DNA of 64,000 nucleotides from Odobenus rosmarus divergens (lineage: Eukaryota; Chordata; Mammalia; Carnivora; Odobenidae): assembly GCF_000321225.1 (NCBI RefSeq), contig NW_004451506.1, positions 197,214-261,213 of the forward strand, read 5' to 3'. Positions 23,095 through 34,544 of this stretch are shown here, one piece after another. The number at the start of each line of letters is the position of its first letter. Position 1 is the first letter of the stretch. Under the pieces are notes generated by a model that saw only the letters and a program-made list of their open reading frames with translations, made no database searches and was not told the origin of the DNA. The position numbers were made by a program, and so were the translations under genes.

Positions 23095-24684
23095 AAACAA
23101 ATATTGAGTTCCGATCTTATCAGGCACCCTTACTTGTAAAGTGATAATCTATGGGAAAGTTGCCTCCCACCTTCCCTCCTGTGGCCAAAACCTGCTATGG
23201 ATGCCCAAGGATGCAGCACACGTCCCAGGGAACAAGGACTCCACAGGATGGGACCCTCTGGGAATAACGTGACAGAAGACCCAACTCTGGATTCTGCACC
23301 CTTCCTTTCACAAAGGAAGAAGAGATCACCGATAGAGTCCCCAGACACTGTACAATCTCCTGACAGCATGGACATTTTCCCAGCAGGCTCTGGGAGACGA
23401 TTCTTCTCATGCCTGATTACATTTTAATCTTGATGCTTAGAAAAAGCGGGGCCTCAAGGAGAGATGTGCCATCATTTTGTAGGATTAACATCCCCTATAC
23501 CTATGTCAGTTGTTTTTTGTTTGTTTGTTTGTTTTGTTTTGTTTTTGAAGCTTGGATCCCATTCAACACACCCTAAATCCCTCCTCTACCAGACTGATGA
23601 GATTTCAGTGTCAAGCCCTCGAAGAAGATCCAGGGACTGGTTCAGAAAAGAGAGGACCAACTGTGCAAAAATGGACTGAGTAGTGAGCCAGCCACGAGCA
23701 CACAGCTACTCCCAGGGGACACAAGACAGAGGAACGAGAGAAGATTCCCCCTTGCACCCAGGTCTCCATCTCTGGCACAGCCCCTGAAAACAAAGAAAAA
23801 TTCTCATTCCTCTATTGGCTTAACAATACCTGCTCTCACTTTTGGAGCACAGAGGGAGATGGAGTTATTTCTCTAGTTTTAGAATGGTGTGTAAGTGCTT
23901 TTGTCACAAAAGACTGTCACCTTAGACTAGCTTTCCTTAATGCCCTAAGGCAGAATGTATTGTTGGAAGGAGAGAGAAATCTCCCTTGTTTTGTTGAAGA
24001 CTGATGATTTCCTGAGGTCCTTCTACTGCTCCCTGCTTGTTAAGGGAACTCAAGAAAAGTGCTTTCCTTCTGCACATCTTGCCCCCATATTTTCTCATGC
24101 TCTGGCTCTGTCTTGTCTCTTTGGGTTGGAAATCCTTAGGAAATCCCAGAATTCTCTTCCATCCATAAAAGTTGATGCTTTATGGTTTCCCACTTGCCAA
24201 CGTTCTTCCCCTCCATCCAAAGAACATCCAAAGCCTCCTCAAGTACTCAACTTACTGATATAACCCAAAGAATCCAGAGATCTGACACAGGAAACATGCT
24301 GGCATCTCAATGCACAGGGTTCTAGATGGGGTTCTTCCTTTCACCCCGTCCCCATCTCACCTTTGTGCTCATCATCAGTGCCTACAATTCTCTATACTCG
24401 CCATCGTTGCCTTCTACTTTCTCACTTGTAAAACAGCAACCTCTCTCTGAGTGAGGGAATTTAAGGCATCTTTATTATTTTAATGCAAATTCCCTGGGTC
24501 AAACAGATCTATATTAAAATTTGAAATATATAAATGGATTCCACAACCTAACAAAAACGTCTAACATTTAATGTATCATTTTGTTACATTTGTGGGTGTG
24601 TATGTGATTAGAACTGGGTTTGCTGCAGTATTATAATAGACATCTCTATTTTCATTAGATAGAGTACCTTCTCTCTAACATCCC

Positions 24685-24815
24685 ACATTCATCCATTCAT
24701 CCAACAAGCCTGCCTTATGGACATCTGGTATACCAGCTACAGTGCAAAGGGCTGTGGATGTGGAGTGAGCAGTACAGTTTGTCCACCCAAGGAACTCAGA
24801 TGCTTTAAAGAAGGA
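24685..24815 (-). repeat. L2 LINE remnant
   Basis: CCATTCATCCAACAAGCCTG, CAGTGCAAAGGGCTGTGGAT and CCAAGGAACTCAGATGC match a reversed L2 3' end. Confidence 0.65.
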
Positions 24816-26114
24816 TCTGATAAACTTTCCCTCATTCACCATGTTCCTCAAGCATGAGTAGGTAAGGCCACCACATCCTTTACAAATGAAAAGAGAGAGC
24901 CCTTCAAGTAATATTTCCTCAGATTGTAATCACCGACCAAACCTGAACTCATCAGAATGGAAGGGCAGAATTTCTTGGCATCATTTTAAATCAAATGGAT
25001 GTTTAATATTAGAGCTTATTTACCTTGGCAAGATTTTTCTTCCAAGTGGGTCAACATGAGATATGATATCTAAAGAATTCTATTCTGGCGCTGCCCCTAA
25101 CTCAACTTGGAAATGGAACTCCGTATCTGACAAAAGGTTTAGGACCCCATATTGCCTAACTGTTTGAGGAGCAATTATAAGAAGAGAGCAAAATTTCTTA
25201 TTAAATGTTTTGCACACCCAAAGGAACAGAGTTATCGTGTGCTTGGCTAAATAGGGTGGGGAACAACTGGAGGGAGGTAGGGCAGGGAGAAAAAGAAGAA
25301 AGGAAGATGTATGTCAGATAAACTGGAGCTCTTCCAGCTTCAGTGATTAGGCAGGGAGAAAAAGATTTAGACCAAAGGTAAGCAGGATGGGAACCAACCA
25401 TCTTAGTGAAACAGATGCAAGGGACTCCATCCAGACAGCCCTGATTTCATCTCTAAGACAGATTCCAGCAAAACCCACATCCCACTAAGAAGATTAATTT
25501 TCTCCCTCTTATCAGATTGTGATGCTCAAAGAATATTTCCACAACCCAATCACTGCCCTATGGTCTGTCCTCCTGGTGAGAATTTGGAGCCGTGACAATA
25601 AGCACAATTATCCTTTTTATTAGAGTCAGGCCATCACTTAATGTTCCCGAAGAAACTGGGTAAGGGAAATAGTTGGGAGACAAGAGGGGAATCTGAAGCC
25701 CTTACTCCTTCCCACTCCGAGAGTGACTCTGAGTTTGTGGAAGGGGGAGGTTTCAGGATTATCTTCTTGATATGGTGATTCAGAATTTTAGACTACCTGA
25801 AAAAGCCAATTTTTTAAAGTATTATTAGGTGTTTCGGATATCCCTAAATAACTTGCTACTTGTACAAACTTCCTTAAGCACACATCAGGTAGAGTGATGC
25901 TAAACTGAGTACTGAGTACATTAAATTATTCAGGGAGCATTTCTGGTTATATAATGGTGAAAAGCAGATACTTATCTGCTCATGTACAAAGGTGGAAGAA
26001 AATAAGCTTGGAGTCCTTAAAAAGCCTCTTTCCTTTGAGGCTAAATTTTCATTATTTCTTTAAATACTCATTCTTTTCATATTAAAATAAAAAAGTGAAA
26101 TCTGGAGGCAGCAG

Positions 26115-26382
26115 CAAACCCTATTCCTCTTGTTTCCAGAATACTTTATGCATCTATCCATTACAGCACTTAGCAGAGAGAACTCTAATAATTGATTTGT
26201 GGAATATTTCCCCTTTGAATGTAAGCTCTTCAAAGGCAATAATAATTTCTTGTTGAGTTGTATATCTTCAGTGCCTAGGTATGTAGGAGTGTGTGTATAT
26301 ATATACATACAATAGATACACAGTTCCTACCTAGAAGGTGCTCAATATTTATTTGCTCAATAAATGAATGAATGAATGACTC
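26115..26382 (+). repeat. L2 LINE 3' end with a short TA insertion
   Basis: GAATGTAAGCTCTTCAAAGG, TCTTCAGTGCCTAGG and AAGGTGCTCAATATTTATTT GCTCAATAAATGAATG (26336-26371) are a clear L2 end; a GTGTGTATATATATACATAC stretch was gained inside. Confidence 0.85.
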
Positions 26383-27614
26383 AACCTGTTTCTTGGAATC
26401 CTAATGAAAATAATCAGACCAGATAAATTATAGTTTGATTTTTGATAACATAATCTCTTCGAGACTGCAGATCATATAAACCCATTAGCTCTGCTTAGCT
26501 GATCAGGTAACAAATACCTGCGTAGACACAGAAGTCTGGATGGAATGTCTGCCTTCGGGTGGTTCTCAACACTCTTCCCCCTTGTCTCAGTCCTGTGACA
26601 AGATATTCTCTTTTTACCTGTGTGGCCTTTATCTTAGTTCTTTCAGATTTAGGATTTGGAGACACTAAGAAAAAGTGAATCTCTTTCAGTTAGTTTCGGG
26701 GGTTTCACATAAACAAACAAAAAAGAACTAGAAAAGATTATTATTTTTCAGAAACTAAATACCTCCCAGTCCCTTTACCTGTTTTCCCTTAACCCATCTG
26801 ACTCAGGTTAAGTCTGTCCTTCTCAAAAAATTACTTGTTAAGAATATACTAGAGTTTTCAGTCAGTGCTATTTTTTTTTTTTTTTTTTAAGTCTCAAAGA
26901 TCCTGAAGTTGAGAAAAGTCTGCCTTAGGACTGAGATTCTGTTTACTAAAATTTCAGTTAATTCCTCCCTTACAAATCTTCTGCCAAAATGAAATACAGC
27001 CTTGTCACTAATTTTGGTGGTATAATTAATGATGAGAGCAAACGTGTTTCTAGAATCATATTATTTTAAGTAGAATTTTCTTAAACACTGAAAACATTTT
27101 TGAACCTAAAGACAAATTCATTATGGTTCTAGCATTAGTAATATGAGTCAACCACCTCTCGCCAATTTATCTCAAAACTGGTTCTTAAAGATTGCTTTTT
27201 ACTATGTTCACAGGTTTTGAAGACCGTATATGTGTGTACATCCTTCTTTGGAATGATACTCTCTCCTAGAGGCCTTGTGTATAACTGAACTATCATACCT
27301 TCTTTATAAAATTACAATGTTTCTAAATGGAGTTACAATATAAAGGTAACCAGTTCCAGTAATAATAGAAATCTAATTCATTCTATGTGTTCATTCCATC
27401 TCACTCTCCCTGAAGTAGAAGGGAGGGTGATGGCTCTTAGAAATAAAAGTTAAAATGAGGAGAACTCTGAGGAGACCCCCAGAGGGTTGGGTCATATAGA
27501 GTTTGGAGGGGAAAGGGTCACCTTGAGCAGGTGGATGCCAGGTGCTGTGGAGGAAGAATGAGGTAGTAAAGCATTGCAATTACATTCCTTTCTGTTTCCC
27601 ATATTTACTATTTT

Positions 27615-28010
27615 TAAAGTCTCTTCTCAGGATTTTGTCTCTTACCTGCCTTTTTATTAAAGAATCAATATTTTAACATTTGAGTCTCGGTTAATCATTT
27701 CTTTGTTTTATTCTCCTCGTCAGTGATTTCTGTCTTTATTATTATTCTTCCCTCTTGCTTCTTTGTTTTCTACTCTGGGATTCTTTTTCCAGTTTATTAA
27801 ACTGAATGCTTTATTTGTATGAATCTTTTCTCCTTTGATAAGTGAATTTAGAGTCATAAATCATCCTGTGAGTAAGACGTTAGTGGTTTCTGCAGACTCT
27901 GATAGTTGTTTTCCGTTCTAAGAATTTAAAATTTCCCTTTTGATCTTTTTATATAGTGAGTTATTTAATATTGTGAACATGATGTTAAACTTGGACTTTC
28001 CCTATCTCCA
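27615..28010 (-). mobile_element. Old L1 ORF2 fragment
   Basis: Minus-strand L1M-type ORF2 piece: on the plus strand, TTCCAGTTTATTAAACTGAA, AGAGTCATAAATCATCC and AATTTCCCTTTTGATCTTTT follow the order seen in ancient L1s between the endonuclease and RT parts. Very diverged. Confidence 0.6.
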
Positions 28011-28551
28011 AGGTGACTGGAGCTTTAAAGCTGAAAGCAGCAGATGCCGGTAGTACCTGAAATGTTACAATAATTCTTCAGGCCTTTTTTTACATACTTG
28101 TTTTTCATATTCCTGCTGGGAATATTAAGCAAAGTTGAAACTGCACATACACCCTGCAACACAGGCCCCAGGCCCCAGGGTATTCGCTGCATTTTTTAAA
28201 TAACATTAGAAATTGCTATCAAAATCGAGAAATAAGTTATGGAGTATTAATGATGCAATATTCTATACCAATTAGAGTTAATTAAAAACTACATATATCA
28301 ATATGAACACATTTTAAAAATATGACCGTTGAATGAAATGGCAAGTCTGAAAAGCATATACATTGTTCAATACAGGTAATGAAAAGCAGAAAGATAATAC
28401 AAACAAAAAAATCCATAAAATATATATATATATATTTGTATGTTACTGTATGTTGTTTATGGACTGAAAGAAAGACTTAGTGCAAATAATAACATAAAAC
28501 AACAAAATATATCAGGGTGTTTGGCACATGAGTACCCTTCATATAATTTTT

Positions 28552-29485
28552 TACAGATTTATTTAAATTCCAGTTAGTTACCATACATGTAAAATTAGCT
28601 TCCGGTGTACACTATAGGGATTCAACACGTCCATACAACACCAGGAGCTCATCACAAGTACCCTCCTCAATCCCCATCACCTGTTTCACACACCCCTCCT
28701 CCCACCTCCCTTCTGGTAACCATCAGTTTGTTCTCTACAGTTAGGAAGTCTGTTTCTTGGTTTGCCTCTTTTTTAGAAACTTTTTTAAGTTCAATTTAAT
28801 TAACATATACTGTAATATTAGTTTCAGAGATAGAATTCAGTGATTCATCAGTTGCCTACAACACCCAATGCTCATTACATCAAGTGACCTCCTTAATGCC
28901 CATCACCCAGTTACCCCATCCCCCACCTCCCCTCCAGCAACCCTCAGTTTGTTCCCTATACTTAAGAGTCTCTTATGGTTTGTCTCCCTCTCTGTTTTCC
29001 TCTTACTTTATTTCTCCTTCCCTTCCCCTATGTTCATCTGTTTTGTTTCTTAAATTCCACATATGAGTGAAATCATATTGGTGTTTGTCTTCCTCTGACT
29101 CATTCTGCTTAGCATGATACCCTCTAGTTCCATCCACATCATTGTAAGTGGCAAGATTTCATTCTTTTTGATGGTTGAGTAATATTCCATAGTGTGTGTG
29201 TGTGTGTATGTGTGTGTGTATCTCACATCTTCCTTATCCATTCACCTGTCAATAGACATCTGGGCTCTTTCCATATTTCGGTTATTGTGGACACTGCTGC
29301 TATAAACATCGGGGTGCACATGCCCCTTTGGATCACTACATTTGTATCTTTGGGGTAAATACCCAGCATTTGGCTGGGTCGTGGGGTAGCTCTACTTTTA
29401 ACTCTTTCAGGGAACTCTATACTGTTTGCCTCTTTTTTTCTCCCTCTTTGCTCTTATGTGGAATTTAAGAAACAAAACAAATGAC
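28552..29485 (-). mobile_element. Outer L1 3' end, split by a second L1 and 5'-inverted
   Basis: Minus-strand L1 3' UTR at 28552-28774, resuming at about 29438-29454 after the inner element. This is followed by 31 bases in opposite orientation (29455-29485, TTATGTGGAATTTAAGAAAC onward), which belong just next to the break in a normal L1. That is the twin-priming pattern of 5' inversion. Flanking repeats ACCCTTCATATAATTTTT (28534-28551) and ACCTTTCGAATAATTTTT (29484-29501) match at 15 of 18. Confidence 0.85.
28775..29423 (-). mobile_element. Inner 5'-truncated L1, inserted in the outer L1
   Basis: Minus-strand L1 covering the ORF2 C-terminus and 3' UTR. The frame at 29050-29241 reads MEYYSTIKKNEILPL and ends MISLICGI, the usual ORF2 end. 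Flanking repeats TTTGCCTCTTTTTT at about 28761-28774 and 29425-29438 mark its insertion. A GT repeat at 29192-29220 interrupts it. Confidence 0.88.
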
Positions 29486-29689
29486 CTTTCGAATAATTTT
29501 TGTGCTTATTTAGATTGGGGCAAATTTAATATATATTTAATAATTTTTAAATGAAAGTCTATCTTTTTAAACATTTCAATCTCTTTTTAAAGATTCCCCA
29601 GACACTTTACAAATGCTAAAATAAATAGAAGCCAAGGTAAACCTTTCTTGGGCCACGGGGCTGTAGGCACCATGTCTTTGCACCAGCCC

Positions 29690-29945
29690 TTCAGGAAGAT
29701 AGTACAGTATGGTCAGAAAAAGCATGAAGTCAGAAGTCAAGCCAACCTGACTCAGACCACAATTCCCACTCTTGCTGTCTTGCGTGATCCAAGATGAATA
29801 TTTTAAACTCTGTAAGCCTCAGTTACTCACTGTTAAGCAATGGCAAGATTTAAAAGTTGTTAAAAGAATTAAAGATAATTTAGCTATGATACAAAGCAAG
29901 TAGGAGACATTCTATCTAGCTATTACTAACATGGTATATAATATC
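29690..29945 (+). repeat. MIR SINE
   Basis: AAGCATGAAGTCAGAAGTCA, AAACTCTGTAAGCCTCAGTT ACTCACTG (29805-29832) and CTAGCTATTACTAAC match MIR along most of its length. Confidence 0.75.
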
Positions 29946-30680
29946 TATGTATTATATAATTGAATTATTCCATGACTGCAATTATACCTCTTTGCATCAG
30001 AGATGATCTCTGAAGGAAATAAAGAGATTTCTTTCTAAGGAATTAATGGACACAGTAATAATGATAAAAAAAATAAAGAATTAATGTGCAAATTGGGGTA
30101 GGGTACAGTACTTACTTATTTTTAGTGATTTAAAACAACTCTTTTATTATGCTCCTATATTCTATGAGTCAGGGATTCAGGCAGAACTTGGGGGGGGTGA
30201 CTTGTCTCTATTTCACAATGTGCAGAGATTCAGCTAGACAGACTCAGAGGCTAGGGGTGAGTGTTTGAGTGTTACTTTGTTTTCGAGTGATTTGGCAGGA
30301 AAAAAATTTAAAGTTAATTGCTCTAGTGCACTAAGAGCTAAGGTAGTATAAATGACCAAGACCACTGACAACTGCCAAGTAAAGATCAATAAAAAATTAA
30401 GAGAAATCTCTGAAAGGATAATATAACCCAAATGAAGAATAAGAGTTGATTTTTATATAGAACATGGCTATTACATGAAGCAGTATGTGTATTTGTGATT
30501 TGGGAAGAATATTTACTACCCTACACTTCACATATCATGATATATACTTTAATATACTCCACATAGAAAAATCAGGGAACAGGAAACCAGAGTGAGATCG
30601 CTCTACTTTTTGGAAATAGCTTGTCTGTAAGAACAACTACAGTACTCATCTGGTTTGTCTAGGCATAATTCCTATGTCTG

Positions 30681-30880
30681 GGGCACCTGGGTGGCTCAGT
30701 CATTAAGCGTCTGCCTTCGGCTCCGGTCATGATCCCAGGGTCCTGGGATTGAGCCCCGCATCGGCATTGGGCTCCCTGCTCAGCGGGGGGCCTGCTTCTC
30801 CCTCTCCCACTCCCCCTGCTTGTGTTCCCTCTCTCGCTGTGTCGCTCTCTGTCAAATAAATAAATAAGGTCTTAAAAAAA
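30681..30880 (+). mobile_element. Carnivore tRNA-derived SINE
   Basis: GGGCACCTGGGTGGCTCAGT head with a tRNA-like body, CT-rich segment and AAATAAATAAGGTCTT tail. Direct repeats ATTCCTATGTCTG (30668-30680) and ATTCCTCTGTCTG (30881-30893) match at 12 of 13 positions. Confidence 0.95.
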
Positions 30881-32141
30881 ATTCCTCTGTCTGTGTCTAA
30901 ACTCTAATTTTTCAAATAAATCTGCCCGCAGCTAGGTGGCCACATTTTTAGCCATCAGTGGGTGGCTGACTCATTGTGGTTCATAAGCATCAATTCCATA
31001 TAAAAAAGAAATGGAAAAACACCCTGAGTTGTAAGCGACCAAAATGTGATCAAAATCTAACTTGGTTTGATTAAAAAGGAAAATCCACAGTAATCCACTT
31101 TCTCCTTTCTACTCTTCACACAACAAAGTAAGAGGTAGTACAGAGAAGCAATTAAAATGAAATTGCCTTTTGCCCCTGGGATATCTGAGTAGAACCTTCC
31201 CACCAATGAAGTATTTAGCTCCAGATTTCTCACTTTCCCCCCCTTTGCCATACCAAAATTGCTGTGGTCTCCCTTTAGAAACAATGTCTATTCGGTTAAC
31301 CCTAGGCTTCTGAGACTCTTAATCTTTTTAGTTTGTAAAAATTGTAAGACTGCACAGAAACAAGGCCCTATTCAGTTAGGACCTTGGATAGGATTGGAAA
31401 CTAGCCTAATATCATGAATTGCAACAAACTTGTATAACCTCTGAAATGGGGTGAAAGAATGTATCCATGACCATTGACCGCACCTAGACTCTGCTCCTGC
31501 AAGGAGATATCACAGGAAGAAAAGAGTGTGCAGACATAAATGTGCCAACACTGTTGCAAAACTCCAACATTCACCCTCCTTTCTGACCATGGTCAGACCT
31601 CAGAAACAAACACACTTACTATTCCCACCCAGGAACAAAAGCTGCATCATTTACCCAGAGACCCTGAGTCACGTGAGCCCTTCCACTTCAGCCAACAAAA
31701 CCACCTGACTACTACAGGACTGGAGACACATGAAACAGAATTGTACCAGCAAGAGGAAATGTTCCCACAAATGAAAAAACTCTATGTCACTTCCAGACTC
31801 TTCATGATCTCTCTCATGCATGTCTTCACAATGCAGCAAACACAGGGACATCTAGTAAATACTGGATTCCAGTAAAGCAAACAATGGTGCGGTTCAAAGT
31901 ATGTATAGATACACACGTGCAGTCTCAGTGCGGCTCGGGAGCAGAAGAAATGGAAAGTGAAGCTCCACTGGGAGCTTGGGGCTGGGAAAAGTGAGCCAGG
32001 TGAGTAAGATGGGGGAGCACAGAGCGGCACAAGAGACAGTTGGGAGCACCACTGAAAAGGGACCCCTCGCCCCTGGTGAGGTACCCGGCACTCCTCCCCC
32101 GGCGATCACAGGGTCACAAAGGACAGAGAGAGCGCTCTTAC

Positions 32142-32264
32142 TGTAGCACACGGGAGTGGCTGAGATCTCTCAAATCCGAGTCCTCATAATGTGGGGTTAT
32201 CGTTCCCAGCCCGCTGTCGCTCAGCATGCGCTTCCGTAGGGCGGGATTCCACCAGTCGGACATT
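32142..32264 (-). CDS. DGKI: DGKI coding exon (MSDWWNPALRKRMLSDSGLG...)
   Basis: A 123-nt exon with acceptor TTTCTCCCAG and donor CTACA|GTAAGAG. In the frame fixed by the upstream exon it reads MSDWWNPALRKRMLSDSGLG, then TITPHYEDSDLRDLSHSRVL, with two bases (CA) left over. It includes a basic KR patch followed by acidic and serine-rich sequence (SDSGLG, YEDSD). This is an iota-specific linker before the ankyrin repeats, and its internal ATG is not a start codon. CA joins the first G of the 26-nt exon at 5801 to give Gln. A carnivore SINE (32499-32674) lies only about 234 bp upstream of the acceptor in transcript direction. Confidence 0.96.
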
Positions 32265-32369
32265 CTGGGAGAAAGCAGGGCACCAGGCATTTAGGCACTC
32301 AAAGCCAGCACGGCACTTACTCTGCTCTGTCTCAAGATGATTCTTGTCTAGATGTGAGATGGCACACTA

Positions 32370-32485
32370 ATACCAAACTGGGTATTTACTAGTTACTTCT
32401 TCACATTCATTATTTAATTTTCTCAAGTGTCATGAACTATTTGTGTGCTTCTGTCCTCTACAGATGAGAAAACTGCCTTTCCAGA
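32370..32485 (-). repeat. MIR SINE remnant next to the SINE
   Basis: TATTTACTAGTTACTTCTTC, ATTCATTATTTAATTTTCTC and TACAGATGAGAAAACTG are a reversed MIR, cut off near the SINE at 32499. Confidence 0.65.
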
Positions 32486-32498
32486 TTAAGTACTTTTA

Positions 32499-32674
32499 GG
32501 GGCGCCTGAATGGCTCAGTCAGTTAAGCATCTGCCTTCGGCTCAGGTCATGATCTCAGAGCCCTGAGATCAGCCCCACGTTGGGCTCCCTGCTCAGCGGG
32601 GAGTCTGCTTCTCCCCCTCCCTCTCCCTCTGTACATGCGTGCTCTCTCAAATAAAAAAATGAAATCTTAAAAAA
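32499..32674 (+). mobile_element. Carnivore SINE about 234 bp upstream of a DGKI acceptor
   Basis: GGGGCGCCTGAATGGCTCAG head, tRNA body and a shortened tail. Direct repeats AGATTAAGTACTTTTA (32483-32498) and AGATTAAGTAATTTTA (32675-32690) match at 15 of 16. It is antisense to DGKI, so the pre-mRNA carries its T-rich complement upstream of the 123-nt exon. Confidence 0.95.
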
Positions 32675-33381
32675 AGATTAAGTAATTTTAAATGTGATGT
32701 AAATAAGAAGTAATGGGACCTGATGTAGAAATGGAAATTAGGAAATAACAAAGCCCATCCTTTTTCACTGCTTTCCTGTCCTTGTTCATTTCCAAAAGGG
32801 GCAACTGACCAGAAATAAGAAAGGGACTGATTGAAGTGCTAATGGATTTTCAAGCTACTTTGGGCTACTTTATTTTTGGAGCTAGGGCTAATAGAGGATT
32901 AGCCCAGGATAAAGCCATTTCTTTTGGCCAATTATTGATATAGAGAGAGGGCAAAGAGCAGGGTGAGTGTGGTAGAACGGGTTTACTCTTTACCAGATTG
33001 AAGACTGCAGCCAAGATCATGTTGGGCAAGAGGACAGCAAGACTCTAATGCCCACTGCCCCTGCAGGATGATCCAGCATCTCACTAGCTTTCCCCACAGC
33101 AGACAGGCTGGATTTACAGACATGGACTGTGAAGATGGGCTTCTCCACCACCTTCTGGGACACCCGGGGATACACATTTGATATCACTAGCTCTGGATTT
33201 CCTAAACGCTGCTATATACCTGCCCCATCCTGCCACCTTTGTCTTCTCTGGACTTGATACATATCACCGATACCAGCCGGCCTTGGCAGAGTGAGAAATA
33301 TTCAGAAATGGCAGCAATGACCAAATAAATTAGTGCACAGGGGTAAACAGGCATAAGGTAACCTCAAGTGAACATGTCTAC

Positions 33382-33421
33382 ATATGTGTGTGTGTCTCTG
33401 TGTGTGTGTGTGTGTGTGTAC
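33382..33421 (+). repeat. (TG)n microsatellite
   Basis: TG dinucleotides with a TCTC interruption; the longest pure run is at about 33400-33419. Confidence 0.93.
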
Positions 33422-33677
33422 ACAATTCGCAAATGCTATTTGAGTGCCTGTGTGTGTGTGCTTTCCAGGGAAATCTTTATTTTAACTATTTGGCCTCCAT
33501 ATACCAGTAAGACATCAAAATTCATCAGACTTTACAAGGGCAGAAATTTTCATTTTTTTTATTTTTGCGCTGTTGTTTCCTAAGGGCTGCTACTAGTAGT
33601 TGGCACCTAAAAAGGTTTCTAAATAAGTATTTTGGAATTGCTGAAATAACCTAGAAATATTAATAATATTTTGGTCG

Positions 33678-34125
33678 TTCAATACAGTGATTAAATGCAT
33701 GGGCTTTAGCATAAAACCTGGGACCAAATCTCAATTTTCCATTCATTTTCTGTGCAATGGCGGCAAAGTTAAAGAACCCTCTGAGCCTCAATTTTGTTAT
33801 CTGTGGATTTAGGATAATAATAGTACCAGACGTGCAGGGGCACTGTGACAGGACAGTGATGATGATGGTGTTTTAATAACACCATATTGAATGAGTGTCT
33901 ACCAAGTGTCAAGAACTATCCTAAATACTTCACACGTATCAACTGATTTAATTTTCAAACAATTCTCTGTGTGGGCTTCATTTCCATTTTATAGATCAGG
34001 AAATAAGCACAGAGCACTTCCAATGACAAGGTTACTATGAAGTGGTGGTAGGGATATAAGGCAGGCATTTAGGACAGTATGTGGCTCATAATAAGTGCTT
34101 GATACGTCACAGTTATTATTATACC
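33678..34125 (+). repeat. MIR SINE, interrupted by a second MIR
   Basis: Plus-strand MIR start and core at 33678-33870 (ATGCATGGGCTTTAGCATAA; CTGAGCCTCAATTTTGTTAT CTGTGG) and its 3' end at about 34025-34125 (GGACAGTATGTGGCTCATAA TAAGTGCTTGA). Between them is an opposite MIR. Confidence 0.7.
33878..34025 (-). repeat. Second MIR SINE, inside the first
   Basis: GAATGAGTGTCTACCAAGTG TCAAGAACTATCC (33890-33922), TTTAATTTTCAAACAATTCT, and CATTTTATAGATCAGGAAAT are a reversed MIR. An 8-bp inverted repeat (ATGGTGTT/AACACCAT) lies at its left edge, 33865-33885. Confidence 0.7.
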
Positions 34126-34544
34126 ATCTGTGTCTCAGGCTGCCTGGATATAGCAAAAAAAGGGAGGAGGAAGTGGTAGAGAAGAAAAGTAAGAGTCAAA
34201 CCACCTGTGCCCATTTTCCTTTGGATGATACAGGCATTATAGATATATATGCACAAATGCAAATACTCGTACTTTATAGTTTGGTAAGAAGTATGGCTGT
34301 GGTGGTTAAAGAAGGTTCAGACATGGTACAAATCTTGGTGGGAAAGAGTAATTCTATGCAGCCATTCAAAAGACAGACACAGAATGGAACCAGTTATGCT
34401 ACACGCTAATGAAACCCAGCAAGAAAACCTGTATTTCAAGATAGTTCAATGTCATTAGAAATGTCTAGTGCAAAGCCACGTCAGACACGGATGTCACGCT
34501 GTGGCGAGCCTCACTACCACATCACCAAAGAAGGGTGCACTCAC

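Larger units (their letters stand above)
5827..32141 (-). other. DGKI: DGKI intron, 26.3 kb
   Basis: Intron between the 123-nt exon and the 26-nt micro-exon. It contains most of the window's young mobile DNA: a near full-length L1, an opposite-strand L1 3' end, a nested L1 pair and four SINEs. Unrecognised stretches are 5830-7230, 7360-8680, 9220-10050, 17340-21030, 21255-22890, 23110-24680, 24820-26110, 26385-27610, 28012-28533, 29950-30665 and 30895-32141. These show AT-rich sequence with short homopolymers and no coding signal. Poly-T (26870-26889), TTTG-type (23515-23547) and TA (28420-28436) tracts are present. Open frames of 110-132 codons at 8153-8509, 19072-19470 and 31540-31875 look like chance. 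Confidence 0.9.
32265..34544 (-). other. DGKI: DGKI intron, 2.3 kb
   Basis: Intron between the 128-nt and 123-nt exons. It holds a MIR remnant split from its flank by a SINE (32370-32674), a TG microsatellite near 33380-33421 and two MIR copies, one inserted in the other (33678-34125). From about 32700 to 33370 I recognise no repeat. A minus-strand open frame at 32983-33177 begins near a weak TTTAG, but it does not fit either neighbouring exon phase and matches no protein I know, so it is not called as coding. Confidence 0.9.

Noticed and set aside
32303..32345. Short minus-strand segment ending in a GTAAGT donor
   Set aside because: It would leave an intron of about 56 bp before the next real exon, too short for a mammalian intron, and does not match DGKI.
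32983..33177. Minus-strand open frame extending up to a TTTAG, reading NPELVISNVYPRVSQKV
   Set aside because: Weak acceptor, no phase fit with DGKI, no family recognised. Possibly a decayed repeat.
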